A DNA stretch of 64,000 bases, taken from the NCBI GenBank assembly GCA_047967505.1, contig CM106541.1. One strand, given 5' to 3'. How positions within the stretch are numbered: the first letter of the stretch is position 1; each line of letters begins with the position of its first letter. The position numbers were made by a program, and so were the translations under genes. The notes under the pieces were generated by a model. That model was not told where the DNA came from. It ran no database searches and was given only the letters and a program-made list of their open reading frames with translations. The DNA is from Dipteris shenzhenensis. Lineage: Eukaryota > Polypodiophyta > Polypodiopsida > Gleicheniales. This document shows, one piece after another, positions 44,492-55,957 of the stretch.

Positions 44492-44965
44492 TTGAAGAAT
44501 AGAAGAGAGGCGAGGGCTTCAACAGCATACAGAGTGATGGCAATAGGAAGCGGCTCGAGTTCAGTAGCTGCTGCTACACCAACAATCCAAGTGTTGAGGA
44601 TTCGCCCACCATCCTTCACTGAAGGCAAGCTAAATGGTACGAACTACACTCTGTGGAAGTTTAAAATTACTGCTATTCTGGATTCATATGAGCTTCTGGA
44701 GACAGTACTGGGGCTGATCTAGAACCACAAGGAACCCCGAACCCAGCAAATCCAGGGAGTACGATACCTCCTTATGCCAACCTTCTACAAGCTTGAAAAT
44801 GCAGGAACGCAGATGCTTGGTGTGCCCTAGTTACAAGTACTACTGATAGTGTTTTGACCTTGATTCAACATACATCTAAGGCAACTGTGGCCTGGAACAT
44901 ATTGAAGAGTCAGCATGAGACGTGGAATCAGACAAGGATCCAAAACCTAGAGAATCAGCTTGCCA
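44492..44965 (+). pseudogene. Copia Gag, N-terminal part
   Basis: RIRPPSFTEGKLNGTNYTLW and KFKITAILDSYELLETVLG open the capsid; a TAG follows at 44720-44722. Further on: HTSKATVAWNILKSQHETWN and QNLENQLA, where the reading stops abruptly at the junction with the inverted element. It aligns with the Gag of the 22498-28051 element up to that point. Confidence 0.85.
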
Positions 44966-44969
44966 GCCC

Positions 44970-46242
44970 TGCTCAACCATTTGACCAACAGAAACTAGGT
45001 TCTTGGTGATGTTCGGGACATGAAATACATCAGACAAGTATTTCTTTTTCCCATCCTGCATAGACAAAGGAATTTTGCCAATCTGCACAATAGGATGTGC
45101 AGTATCATCACCAGTCTCCACAAATCCTGGTTTTTCCATTTTCCTTGCATCCTGCATCCATTCAGCATGACCTGTCATGTGGTTTGATGCACCTGAGTCA
45201 ACATACCACACATCATTGCTTTCTTCTGCACTTGTCACAGAATTTGTCATATGCTGTACCATAAACAAATGCTCATTTCTGTCATCACCCTGTCTACTAG
45301 AGGATGCATAATTGCCTTGCTGCAATTTTCCATTCATAATGTCATTCTGCTTTTTGTAGCAGTCTTTAGCCATATGCCCCAATTTACCACAGTAGTAGCA
45401 TTCAACATTACTGTTTGCATTTTGGCCTCTCTGCCATCCACCATGACCTCTTTGGCTCCCCCTGCCTCTAGAGTTACCACGTCCTCCTGCATAGGACTGG
45501 TTTTCTTGAGTTTGCTGCATATTTTGATTTCTACCACGGCCTCCAGATCGGCCTCCTCTACCTCTGCCTCTACCCCTTCCAGCATTTGAGTAGAAGACAG
45601 TTTCTTTTGAGGTTCCTCCTGCAGAAGATGCACCACCATTTCTCTGCTCTTCAGAAATTAGAAGAGCAATCAACTCCTCGAAATCAGGAAATTTTTCACG
45701 GACGGCAATGGATGTCCGGAACTATGCATAATCCTTTCCTAGACCATTCAAGGTCACAGAAACTAAATCGTCATCATCCACTGGCGACCCAATGGAAGCA
45801 AGTGCATCTGCAATTTTCTTCACCTTCATGTGGTAGTCATTGATGCTCATATTTTCTCTCTGCACACATTGTGCAGCTCCTGCTTGAGCTGCATTTTCCT
45901 GGCCTGCATATTTGTGCTGTACATTTTAGCCAAAGTATCCCATGCCACCTTTGGCGTACTTGCATCCTGAATATGCACAATCATTGAATCTGAAATACTG
46001 ATAGACAGCCAGTACATAACTTTTCTGGCTCTCTCATGCCATCCTTTAAATGCCTGCATTTCTTGTTGATTGGGAACATTAGGAAGAACTGGTTCTTCTT
46101 CATTTCCTATAATGAACTCCCAGTAGCCGTTTCCCATAAGGAAATTCGTCATTCTAAACTTCCATGCTTGGAAGTTGTTCTTGTCAAGCTTTTCAGTGAC
46201 AATCTGTGAAAGAGTATCAGACGCCATTACAGAACACCGCAA
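44970..46242 (-). pseudogene. Copia Gag and protease of inverted element
   Basis: The minus-strand start at about 46227 gives MASDTLSQIVTEKLDKNNFQ, AWKFRMTNFLMGNGYW, an UBN2-type region (AWDTLAKMYSTNMQARKMQL) and stops near 45847-45680. Reading resumes at 45673 with a Gly/Arg-rich stretch (GRGRGRGRGGRSGGRGR), a complete knuckle CYYCGKLGHMAKDC, the protease WYVDSGASNHMTGHAEWM with catalytic Asp intact, and VFHVPNITKNLVSVGQM. Truncated thereafter. Confidence 0.92.
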
Positions 46243-47489
46243 AATATTCTGTCACTGCAAAAAACACAGCTTCTGCCTCACAAGGGCAAATCTGCAGACC
46301 TGACGAAAGTGGTTTTTGACCACACAGTCACTTCCTAGTGACGATTTTGCATCAACATGCAATAAGGATGATTCTGCAACTCCTAATATCTCTGCGCACA
46401 GGCATACAATGCAATTTCTGCGGCAACTTTTCACCGACCTGCAGAACAGTGGTCGCATAGCAAAAATAGGGCCTTTTTCTGAGTGCCTGCGGAGAACTTC
46501 CGCTCCAAAATGGGCCTCGAAATGACCTCGAATCAGAAAAATAAAGTCAAGAGTAATGGAGATACAAGATAAGAGCAGGTCAAGCTGATAGTTCAGAACT
46601 TGTCAGCAGTTGTTGGAGTGAAACAAACTTCAATGCTGAAGTGCTAAAGAGAATCTTTTTAGAGCAACATTTAAGAGCAGTTTTTAGGGTTTTTGGGAGT
46701 GATGTGGCAGCTGACACGTGGCAGACTACCACATGGAATCTGAGCTGGCAGGTCAGTCCACCTGTCCCACACATGTGGCAGCATGCATGGCAAGTGGCAG
46801 GGCATGCAGGCCAAGTGTTTGGCCCCAAATTTGGTAGATTTGGGGCAGGTTGTGGGCTGTCCTCTTTGGGACTGCAACCCACCAAAAATCTGGGACAAGT
46901 GTCCACCTTCCACTCTAGGCCTAGGGGGGGGCTGAGCCTATAAAAGAAGGCCTCTCCCCTTCATTCCTCACATGAAAATTTCGTCACTTTTCTTCTCCCT
47001 CCTTTTGGATGATGCAACAAAACCTCTCCAGCTCCTTGGGTGCAGCCAGCTTCTCCCCAGGCCATCCTCTCACCTCAGCAGCACTTTCTCTCTCTACAAC
47101 AGTACATTCTCTCTCTACAGTTCTAGCCCCTCCTCTCCAGAAATCTGCCCCCTCTCAGCTCTTCTGGAACAGCAGCAGCATCCTCTCTCCTTCACCTAGC
47201 CTGGAGCAGCCACAGCCCCTTTCTCTCTCCTGCTACAGTATTTCTCTCTCTACTGCAGAATTTCTCTCTCTACTGCTCCAGCCCATTTCCCTTGCAGAAA
47301 TCTGCCTCTCGCCACACGGCGAAGGGCGTCTCAATCTGAGACAATGCACTCTTGTACTTCTGGCTGTGCTACCTGTAGAGATTTGCTCCCAAACTCGAAA
47401 AAGGAAAGCAACACTGGTCCTCTTACCAGGACACTGCGAACTTGGTTTGCTTTCTTGAGCTCCTTACCACGAACAAGGCTCTGATACCA

Positions 47490-47780
47490 TGTGAAGATAG
47501 TGGGAGAGAGGGAAGGAGTCTCACTTGAGGCTTTCTCAAAAGCACAATGGGGGAATACACACAAAGGTGGAGGCTGAAAACAGTTTTCCTCTTCTTAGTT
47601 GTGAAAGCCAAAAGAACTCTAGTACAAAGAAAAAATAGAAGAACCCTATATGTGGGTCTCAAAACCAAACTCAACTAACTAAGCTGGCATACTAACTGAG
47701 CCACGAACTAGTGTAGATAAGGATAGCTGTCATCCAGCTATTATTCGTGGGTGGTGTACCAACCGCATCTGTAGCTAACA
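47490..47780 (-). repeat. 5' LTR of inverted truncated Copia
   Basis: On the minus strand it begins TGTTAGCTACAGATGCGG and ends TATCTTCACA, followed directly by the primer site. Only one copy is present because the element's 3' half is deleted. Confidence 0.85.
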
Positions 47781-47847
47781 AGTCGGTGACATAAATGCAC
47801 AACGGTCACCCTGGCATATCGCGAGTGGAGCTTGATATCTCAACAAC

Positions 47848-48787
47848 TTGTACGTGTATAGGAAAGGTGGAAAATTTGCTATTATTGTTCTATATATGGA
47901 TGATTGCCTTGTTACAGGTGACTATGAAGACATGATCTAGCAGACAAGAAAGGCGTTGAGCACTAAGCTTGAGATGACAGAGACTTAGGCTTGATGCACT
48001 ATTGTTTGGGGATTGAAGTCTACTGGCAAGAGCCAGGCAAGATCTTCATCTCTCAGCAGAAATATGCAAGGGAGATCTTGAAGGCATTTTGTATGTCCGA
48101 GTGCAGGGATGTCTATGTGAGGTTGTCTATGGGAGGTATAGGAAGTTGGTCGGTAGTCTCATCTATCTGTGCAACACCAAACCGTACATTAGTTTTGCTG
48201 TTGGTGTTTTGAGCAGGTTCTCCAATAAGCCCTGAGAGAATCATTGGAATGCAGGGATGTGGGTGCTCAGGTATGTGAAGGGCACTCTTGATTATGGCAT
48301 CACTTATGGTACGCGCACTTCCTTGGCTAGTCATTGTGACTCAAATTGGGCTGGAGATGTTGACTCCAGGAAATCAGTTTCTGGATATTGTTTCTCTTTA
48401 GGTTCAGGTATCTTCTCTTGGATCAATAAGAAACAACCAACAGTGGCATTGTCTTTTACCGAGGCTGAGTACAAGGTAGCATGTTTTGCCGCTTATGAAG
48501 CAATGTGGCTGAGGAGGATCTTATGGCACATGGGAGTGCAAGATGATGAGGCAATTGTGTTGAGGTGCAATAATCAAAGTTGCATGGCCATTGCTAAAAA
48601 CCCAGTGTTTTATGCACGCACAAAACATATAGAGATTCAGTATCACTATGTGCATGATTTGATCAAGGACGGGATAGTGGAATTGGTCTACTATCCAACA
48701 AAGCAAAATGGAGCAGATATCTTCACCAAGGCACTCGGGAAGGATCAGCTTCATCTTCAAAGACTCGGCATTGGGCCGAGAAGGTAG
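47848..48787 (+). pseudogene. Copia reverse transcriptase end and RNase H
   Basis: Starts with YRKGGKFAIIVLYMDDCLVT near 47850, with the paired Asp of the active site intact, then has stops and frame changes through 48250. RNase H is open from 48257: [80 protein letters not shown], ending DIFTKALGKDQLHLQRLG close to the 3' LTR. The upstream half of reverse transcriptase is missing. Confidence 0.9.
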
Positions 48788-48816
48788 TTCACCTACGGGT
48801 GGACATTGAGGAGGGG

Positions 48817-49455
48817 TGTTAGATATGCTCAATGCCCCACCCTCCTGGCATCCACTAGTGGTCCAAGGTGCTCAAGTTGTAAGGCTCCCATATGAGGAGA
48901 AGCCATGTGTGAGCCCGGGACACTGGATGGATCCTGACTTGCATGTCAGATCAGGTCTATCAATGAGACCGTTGATGGTAGAAAGGTGATTGTGTGGGAG
49001 CCCCTTATTTTTGCTGGGGCTTGGGGGCCAACTACCCCAGCTGGGGGGTCCCAAGGGGGGCGGCGGCCCCCTTAGTGGGGGTTCGGGGGTGAGATCCCCC
49101 GAGGCGATGGTATAGGGAATATTCCATGGACGACTAGTCAGTTCTACTAACTAGGTTGACTAGTCAACTCCACCGACTAGGTTGATCCAACTACCACCCG
49201 CATAGCTATAAAGAGGCAACCTCCCCAGTCCTTTGTATCAAATCAGTTTAGATCAGATCAGATCTTCCAGCTAGTAGCTCTTCACCTAGTATCTGTCTAG
49301 ATCGCCATCTAAGCTCCACTGTGGGAGCGCACAGGTGGATGGTGCCATCATCTATACTACATTAGTATTGAAGGAAAATTTTGTTCCTTTCCAATTTGCT
49401 GTGTACTCTCCATTCTTTGTTCAGTTTCTATTCCACTACGCCGTGTAATTTAACA
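48817..49455 (+). repeat. 3' LTR of nested-host Copia
   Basis: 639-bp partner of 43846-44462, with small indels including a duplicated CAGATCAGATC near 49255. Flanked by AGGTG. Confidence 0.95.
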
Positions 49456-50062
49456 AGGTGCCTATGCGATTCCCAATAAAATATAAGTCATAAGACCAAC
49501 CACGAGTCCTTCCTGAGATCGAAGGCCTAAGCAAAATTTCATTCAACTTTTATTTTCTCACTAGTCATGCAATCGATATAATGCATGTGGCCATGCTTCT
49601 AATGGGTCTAATTTATTTAAAAAATCCATATCTTTACATTCCCGCATCATATTTTCATGGGATTTGTTGCACTAGCTTAGTAATTTTGTGCTTTGATTCA
49701 CTCTACATTCAGAGATTAGATTTACAAAAGCAAAATGAAACAATTCAAAAGGAAATGGAAAATCCATTAACTCATTAGCCTAAGTTAATCAAATCTAATA
49801 AGCCTAATCTAAATTAACCCTCCCTCACCGAGCCCTCACCCTCCACCTCATCACCCTCAGCTCAACCCACGCTGCCGCTCCTTTGCCCCCTAAACGCCCC
49901 CTCACTCCCTCGCAACAACAGTTGTGTCCCTCCCCTTTGCTTTGCCCCCCCCCCCCCCTTCTCTCACTCCCTCCACTCAAACCACCCTCCCCCATCACTC
50001 GCTCTCTCCACTCAGCCTAAATTCTATTCCTTGTAGTTCACACAGAGCCTCTGTAGGTCTCG
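49456..50062. other. Intergenic DNA with poly-C run
   Basis: No gene. A run of 14 C (49945-49958) lies in a CCCTC-rich patch. Confidence 0.5.
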
Positions 50063-50067
50063 TGACC

Positions 50068-50607
50068 TGTTAATAGATTGGTTAACAATATGCCACCACT
50101 GGTTAAGTGACGTGTGGACATTGGCAAGTCCATAGAGCCAGGACTATGACTTGGAGCTAGATGGGCCCAAGAGGATGGTAAAAGAATGAGAAGAGAGAGT
50201 GGTATAAAGAGATTAGGGTTGTCCCTCCCTTCAAAAGGTGACATGTATAAAAGGCCAAATGGTTGACTTTGGTCTTCATTGTTGTTTGCACAAGTTGGAA
50301 GACAAGCTCCCTCTTCTCTTCCAAGAGTGTTTTGGGTGTTCCCTTGTTTCTCTTATAGTGCCCTTGTGTTTGCCACTCCATCCCCTTTCACTCTCCTCTT
50401 CCCTTCTCCTTCTCCCTCCCTTCTCCCCTCTCCCCCTTCCCTGTTTCTCTCGTGGAAACACATTGCAACAATCTGGGATCCGCTTGAGTGACACATGCAG
50501 ATGGCTCGTGCCTTGCATTTCTCTCACAAGGAGTATCTTAGAGTGGAGGCTCCCTCAGCATTCCTTCAAGATCCCCACAACACATGAGTCGCCGTGGAGA
50601 TGACCCA
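50068..50607 (+). repeat. 5' LTR of 9-kb element
   Basis: Pairs with 58491-59055. It contains a TATA-like TGTATAAAAGGCC (about 50244) and a C/T-rich patch (about 50385-50450) where the two LTRs differ in length. Confidence 0.95.
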
Positions 50608-50611
50608 TTTT

Positions 50612-50630
50612 TGGTGCCGCTACCAGGGAG
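50612..50630 (+). other. Primer binding site, tRNA-Asp type
   Basis: TGGTGCCGCTACCAGGGAG begins four bases after the LTR end. Compared with the common plant Ty3 (Athila/Tat) site it has a few differences, all in positions that could pair by wobble or have decayed. Confidence 0.7.
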
Positions 50631-51129
50631 TTCAAGGTATGCTTTTGCATAGCACTTGCTCTCTCTCGTCATCTACCCATTGCTCATTGTTTCAAGCTTA
50701 ACTTAGAGCTTTGATAGTGGAGTTAGAGGAGAGGAAAGAGTGAGGAAGTGTGAGTTTGGATTGAAAAGTGAGGAAAACTGTCATCTTCTATTAAAAAGCC
50801 TTTTTGATCATTTGAAGCTTGTTTTTTATGTTTTTTAGTGTTTTGAATTGGTAGGAAGATAGTTTGAAAGATTTCTAAGGAGTGTATGGTGTCAAAACTC
50901 ACAAAAAACAACCAAGGATGATGAATCAAGCTGAAGATTGAAGTGGTTTTGAGTGTTGACAGTCACCTCTTCAAGAAATCTCTCATTTTGCAACCAAATG
51001 TTGTTTTTCTTCCTTCTTTTTTGCATTGGGTGGGTAGATTAGGTAGTTTAGCATCCTCCAATCACAAAAAAACATGAACATAAACTTCCAAATCATCAAG
51101 AATCATCAAAAACTAGTCGCAAAACTGTG

Positions 51130-51570
51130 CATTCCTATCCCCACGAGTCATCGGTATCCCGTCGGTCAAACTTGCATTGACCCGTCGCCTTAGCGCTATC
51201 CCACCGATCGTCACCTTAGCACTATCCCACCTGTCAAACTTGTGTTGACCCATCCTTAGCCCTATCCCCATGACTTGACACATGCAAGTACCTAACCTGC
51301 CGCCCTAATTAATTATTATCAGTCAGCTATCCCATCGGTCAAACATGCATTGACCCGATGCCATAAGGCTATCCCGCCAGTCGTTGCCTTAGCTCTATCC
51401 CCACGGGTCGTCGCCATATCTCTATCCCATCGGTCAAACATGCATTGACTCGTTGCTTTAACTCTATCCACCGGTCGTTGCCTTAACTCTATCTCGCCGA
51501 CTTGCTATCCCCACGGGTCGTTGCCATAGCTCTATCCCCATGGCCATAGGGATAGCTCTAGGAATACAAA
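51130..51570. repeat. Degenerate short tandem repeat in leader
   Basis: Phrases GGTCAAACWTGCATTGACYCG, CTATCCCACCGGTCGTTGCC and CCTTAGCTCTATCCCCACGG alternate about every 25-40 bases. Non-coding. Confidence 0.8.
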
Positions 51571-51904
51571 AATTAGGAAAAAGCACATGAAAATTGGGAC
51601 CCCGCATCGAGGGGGACTCAACCTAGAATTGGGCCCTCAATTGTGCCAATGAACACATGGTCTTGAGATCAGGAAGAGTCCTACAAGCTCACCTAGAGCC
51701 TAAAGACAATGCCTCCATACCTAGCTTTGCATCCTCAGGACCTGGGGCACCAACTCAATATGTAATATGTTACTACCCTTGTCCAAAATCTAGGGTATGG
51801 GGGGACAAGGTCCATAAATAATATGCATGGATTTCATAAAAAGATTCAAATATGCAAGGGAAAAAAAATGAAAATTTCACGTTGAAGGACAAATTGATGT
51901 AATG

Positions 51905-53235
51905 GGATCTAGAGTCCTAAGGTCTAAGGTTGTGAGTGTGTGAACACATGGTGTGCCTCGATAGGTGTCAATAGGTGTGATTGAGTGAATCTAGGTGTGT
52001 GGTGTGTGATTGAGAGAATCATGGAATTGATTGAGAGATTTGTGGATCTAGATGCTCTACTGAGCTCACATGTGATGTCATTACTGGATATAACTGGAGC
52101 CTATATATTAGGCATGTCTCTCTTGAATAAAAACTCTCTTTTGCTTCACTTGCTCAACCTTCTTGCAACTCCAACATGTGCTATCAGAGCATTGGTTCAC
52201 TCTCCTTGAGACCTCCTTGAGTGGCATGTCATCATCTTCTTCACCATGAAGTTTTTGAAGCTTTTCTTCCTCTTCTTCCCATGAAATTTCCAAGTGCTTG
52301 TTCTCTTTCATCTCTAGACCATTGCTTCAGCCCTTTCAGATGTAGATTCCCCTAGTTAAGGTGCACTTTCGCTTGAGAGGAATTGAAGGAATTGCACCTA
52401 CAGCCCATGCTGAGACTCATTCCATTCTACGCCATTTCTTCAAATTTAGCTTGCTGGAGCCACATTTAAAAAATGGTTTGAAAAGCACTTAGGCAACCCT
52501 ATGGGCTACTTGCTGGTGAATTTTGAGGGCAAATGGTCAAGGGAATGAGGAGAACTAGAGAAAAACCAATTGGATTTTGAGGAAGACATGGTTTTTGGAG
52601 GTGGAGAAGATGTTGCTGCCCCTGGAGGTGTGAAGCTTCATCTTGTCTGAGACTTGCATTGAGTCTTCTACTTCCAAGTACCTTTTATTGCACAGCAAAT
52701 TTCCTCTACTTGATGCTTTGTGGAGTGAGGTAGCAATCCTCCAAGGTTCCTCTGTTTTTTGCAAGAATTTCTAGGCTATTTTTGAAGTTTGATGCTACAC
52801 TAAATGCTAAGGTGATGCTTGAGGAGTTAAAGTACAAATCAAAGATTCAGAGATTCCTTTGTAAGTTCATTTGAATGCATTTTTCACCTTTTATGTTGAG
52901 GATTGAGGTTATGATACTTTGAAGTGGATTTCAAGTCATACTATCTTGTTGACTAGTTGACTAGCATGGATTGACCATGACAAGAGCTTACATGAAGGAA
53001 CAATATATCATGACTTGCATGATGATTTCCAATGGATATGATTGGAACAAAGGTTTCAACTACAACCATTATTATTCTTATTTTAAAGATGCCTTAGTTA
53101 TGGTTTCTGTATCTTTCATGATGTATGAAATGTGCTTGCATTTGGTTGACCATACCTTGCCATACATTCATGACCACCTCTTGTACAAGAGTAGACACTG
53201 CCCTTGCATGACAAGTGGTAAGACCCTCTTCAATC
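51905..53235 (+). mobile_element. Relic 5' LTR and leader related to the gag-only element
   Basis: A likely LTR end (ACTCCAACA) at 52176, a primer-like TGCTATCAGAGC at 52179-52190, then about 1 kb alignable with the leader of the 942-3596 element: CTCCTTGAG, CATCATCTTCTTC, GAGGAATTGAAG, GAACTAGAGAAAAACCAAT, TTTGATGCTACACTAAATGC and GAGTAGACACTGCCC. It ends where that element's gag would start; Ty3-like gag of the surrounding 9-kb element follows. No gag or 3' LTR of its own, so it is a truncated piece captured within the larger element. Confidence 0.7.
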
Positions 53236-53289
53236 CATATGATTCACAAAATTTTTTAAGGCTTGGACACTCAAATAAGGTGAAGGATT

Positions 53290-53840
53290 ACATCATCTCA
53301 CTAAGGAATGCCCTCGTCTTAGAGCCAAGCCAACACTCTACTATGCCCATTGTGTTCATTGGGGAAATCATGACACATCCCAATGTCATTATCCTAGGGT
53401 GATTCCTCAACCCACGTATCAACAAGGGCCGCATCTACCATCGCCTACACTGCCCAATCTATCCAATCAGGCACAATTGGCAATACAAGGAGCCACATCA
53501 ACCAATCAAGAGAAATTTAGGTCTCAAAATATTCCATTACCCCCTCTAGTACTGGGACCTCAACCACAACCTCCATGAATTACTTCCCTGAATCAAGTAT
53601 TAGTGGAAGAGCTACTTAGTGATTGGGGAGACCCCAAATCTACCTTCAATGGACACAACTATCCCCAAAATGGTAACAATGCAAATCAGTCTAGCGTTAT
53701 AAGTCACTACATTCTACAAGGTGACCAATACATCACAGGCTACCAGAGGGCACCAATTTCTCAAAAAATGAGATATATGAACTTGACCAAGGCACAACCC
53801 ATGTCATATGTGTCAAGGGCCACACCCTGCCAATGAGTGT
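53290..53840 (+). pseudogene. Gag zinc-knuckle region of 9-kb element
   Basis: Three frame-shifted pieces carry knuckle-like sequences: CVHWGNHDTSQC near 53350-53390 (second Cys is Trp), CHMCQGPHPANEC near 53802-53840, and in the next frame CTWCGVDHLFKVC at about 53852. The Gln/Pro-rich stretch between (TYQQGPHLPSPTLPNLSNQA) is in frame with the first. Multiple C-x2-C-x3-H-x4-C knuckles suggest a large nucleic-acid-binding Gag. Confidence 0.6.
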
Positions 53841-55189
53841 CCATATTATGCACTTGGTGTGGTGTGGACCATCTTTTTAAGGTTTGCTCGATGAGAAGGC
53901 CATCTAACTCCACAAGCCTTAACTTATTAAGCCTTGAGAGAGGCCAAGTGTCATCAGTATCCTTGAATGTCATCATGAGGTTGCAAGCTAAAGCCCTTAA
54001 TAAAGAGCTTCGCAAACAAGCCAAAAGGGATAAAGCTAGCACATCACAGCCTACAGAGGCAATTGAATCAACACGAGTAAGCACCAAGGGTGCAACAAAG
54101 ATTGGCAAGAGAAAAAATAAGGTCATCATCCAAGATGGGTCAGATGAAGATACAGCCTCCCTAGCAACATCATCTTCCTCTGGTGATACTCTCTCGAAGG
54201 ATACCAACAACAACCACCCGCATGAGGCAAATGAGGCAACAATAACGGCTTCCACCCATGGCCAAGCCACAACACCTAAGGGTCACGGTGAATATCCCAA
54301 CCCATGGGTGGGGAAACAAGGTCTCACCAAGTCGCATAAAGTGGAACACAAGTGCCAAGAGGAATGTGAGCAGAGTCTCAAAGCAAGCAAGAGTACTAAT
54401 ATAATTCATCCTAGACATGAGATAAACACTCAAGCCTCAAAAGCCTTGCAAATACATGAAAGGCTACAGGAAGAAGGTGTGTCATGCCCTTCAATAAAGG
54501 GATCCACCCTAATGCAACAGATGTTTGAAGAAGACCCTGCCTTGCAACAACTAAAGGAGGATGACAACATATCCTTATATGGCTTAGAAGAATCAATAGG
54601 CACAGAATCTATCACTGGTCCTCAAGACATCACAGGATTAGCCTCATTTCTGTCCACTAAGATTAAGATGCTCATCGTGACATTATTACGGGGTAATCCT
54701 ACTCTATGGAGAGACCTCTTGGATTGGATGAATGGGCAAATAGTGACACCTCAACCCACAAATCCTGATAATGTTGAATCTCCCAATCACACTCAAGACC
54801 TTCCAAGGGTGCCAGTCAACAAATTGGGCCGATATTTTGAGAGTGATGACACGAATGCATTGTTACCCATCTCTTTCTGTGATAAGAAAGCTATGGCAAT
54901 CTTAGATGGAGGAGCAGGTGTTAGCATCACAGCTCATCCCATAGGAGTACTCAAGGACATTAAAATCAAAACCTTTGGTCTCACATATCGGGTGTGCCTT
55001 GTTGTAATGGATTTCCAAAACAACCCTAGGTATGAGGCTATTGTAGGGGGACCTTTCTTGTGTATGGTGGGATTGATCCATGATTGGCGCTCCAACAACA
55101 TTTATCTAAGGAAAGATCAACAAGTCGTGAGGGTTGATATCCAAACATGGAAGGCTCACACTAGGTCCAAAAATCTTTTTGCAAGCTGA
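53837..55189 (+). pseudogene. Gag end and first protease-like domain of 9-kb element
   Basis: 450-residue open frame. It starts with the knuckle CTWCGVDHLFKVC, then a long Lys/Thr/Ser-rich disordered linker (residues 40-230), a short conserved-looking block LRGNPTLWRDLLDWMNGQIV (about 285-304), and a retropepsin-like region from about 340: LPISFCDKKAMAILDGGAGV, SITAHPIGVLKDIKIKTFG, EAIVGGPFLCMVGLIHDWRS. The motif is D-G-G-A at residue 357 in place of D-[ST]-G-A. The flap region is short. The ATG at 53837 follows a stop, so the true reading likely began upstream by frameshift. I mark it a pseudogene because neighbouring frames are broken, but this frame itself is intact. Confidence 0.65.
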
Positions 55190-55903
55190 ATCGGATACCA
55201 CCGATAGGTCCATGTTGGTAAAGCTAGTAAAAAAATATGAGAAAGTGGACAATGAGAAGCGTCTTGATGAACATTGGTGTGCTCCTTTACCAAAACTAGA
55301 ATACTCACTTGATTGGATGCATACACTGGCAATAATAGATCTACCAACTACTGAGGACACTCAGACGATGCACCTTGATGATGAATAACTTAACTCCATT
55401 ACACCTTTTTACACCATAAGAGCGGTACTACCTAATCAAATTGAATTAGGAATTGACAATTCCCTTGATCCTAATGAGATAGATATGACCCCATCTTAAC
55501 TTTAGGTAGAGCTGACATCAGCAAGTGCAACATTTCAAATACAGGCCATGTAGATGGGCAAGCATGCCATAACCTCATCTCGTGGGAGACATTAAAGCAT
55601 CTTGGCTACATACTCCTTCAAGTATGTGATTCTGAAATTCAATCCATAGAGGGTACCTCTATGAAGGTTATAGGTTCTTTAATGTTGAATGTTTCCTTGA
55701 ACAATTATATTGTGCCTTGCAAGTTTTTTGTAGCTCCTACAAGTACCTTAACGGAAGTTGCCATTCTTGGTAAAAGTTGGATCCAAGACACTTACAAAGG
55801 GTTATTTGGTGATAAATCATCCCATCAAGATGCACCAATTGCTAGCCAAGGATCAACATCAGCAACTACTTCCACCTCCCCACCTCAACAAGGAGGCCAC
55901 TAA
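55134..55903 (+). pseudogene. Second protease-like domain of 9-kb element
   Basis: A frame from 55134 encodes LVKKYEKVDNEKRLDEHWCA and LEYSLDWMHTLAIIDLP, stopping at 55388. From about 55511 the reading ADISKCNISNTGHVDGQACH, NLISWETLKHLGY, then MKVIGSLMLNVSLNNYIVPC, KFFVAPTSTLTEVAILGKSW and I follows, with the fold pattern of a retropepsin: VDGQACHNLIS at the active site position, a hydrophobic strand region, and a final ILGxSWI. The catalytic D-[ST]-G is not present (D-G-Q). It resembles the Athila/Tat-type protease layout in length. Confidence 0.55.
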
Positions 55904-55957
55904 GGAAGAAGACGAAGACAAAAGGCAACCAAGCAAATATGGGTCCAAAAGGATCTA

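Larger units (their letters stand above)
44966..47780 (-). mobile_element. Truncated inverted Copia (5' LTR, leader, gag, protease only)
   Basis: On the minus strand: LTR 47780-47490, primer site TGGTATCAGAGCC (47489-47477), a long leader, gag from 46227, and protease to about 44970. It stops just after the pre-integrase phrase NLVSVGQMVEQG. Integrase, reverse transcriptase, RNase H and 3' LTR are missing. The family differs from its host: different LTR and Gag. The right boundary is the natural LTR end; the left is a deletion junction. Confidence 0.9.
43846..49455 (+). mobile_element. Copia LTR retrotransposon with nested, inverted Copia
   Basis: LTRs 43846-44462 and 48817-49455, primer site TGGTATCAGAGC at 44463-44474, purine run before the 3' LTR (48808-48816), and an exact 5-bp duplication AGGTG (43841-43845 and 49456-49460). 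Gag start (44492-44965) and the end of reverse transcriptase plus RNase H (47848-48787) are present, but everything between has been replaced by a minus-strand piece of another Copia (about 44966-47780). The lineage is close to the element at 22498-28051: both share Gag phrases (LWKFK..ILxSYEL) and an LTR motif. Confidence 0.95.

Noticed and set aside
46580-46943. Cys/Trp-rich frames of about 100 codons on both strands
   Set aside because: Leader of the inverted Copia; the frames overlap on both strands, with no family resemblance.
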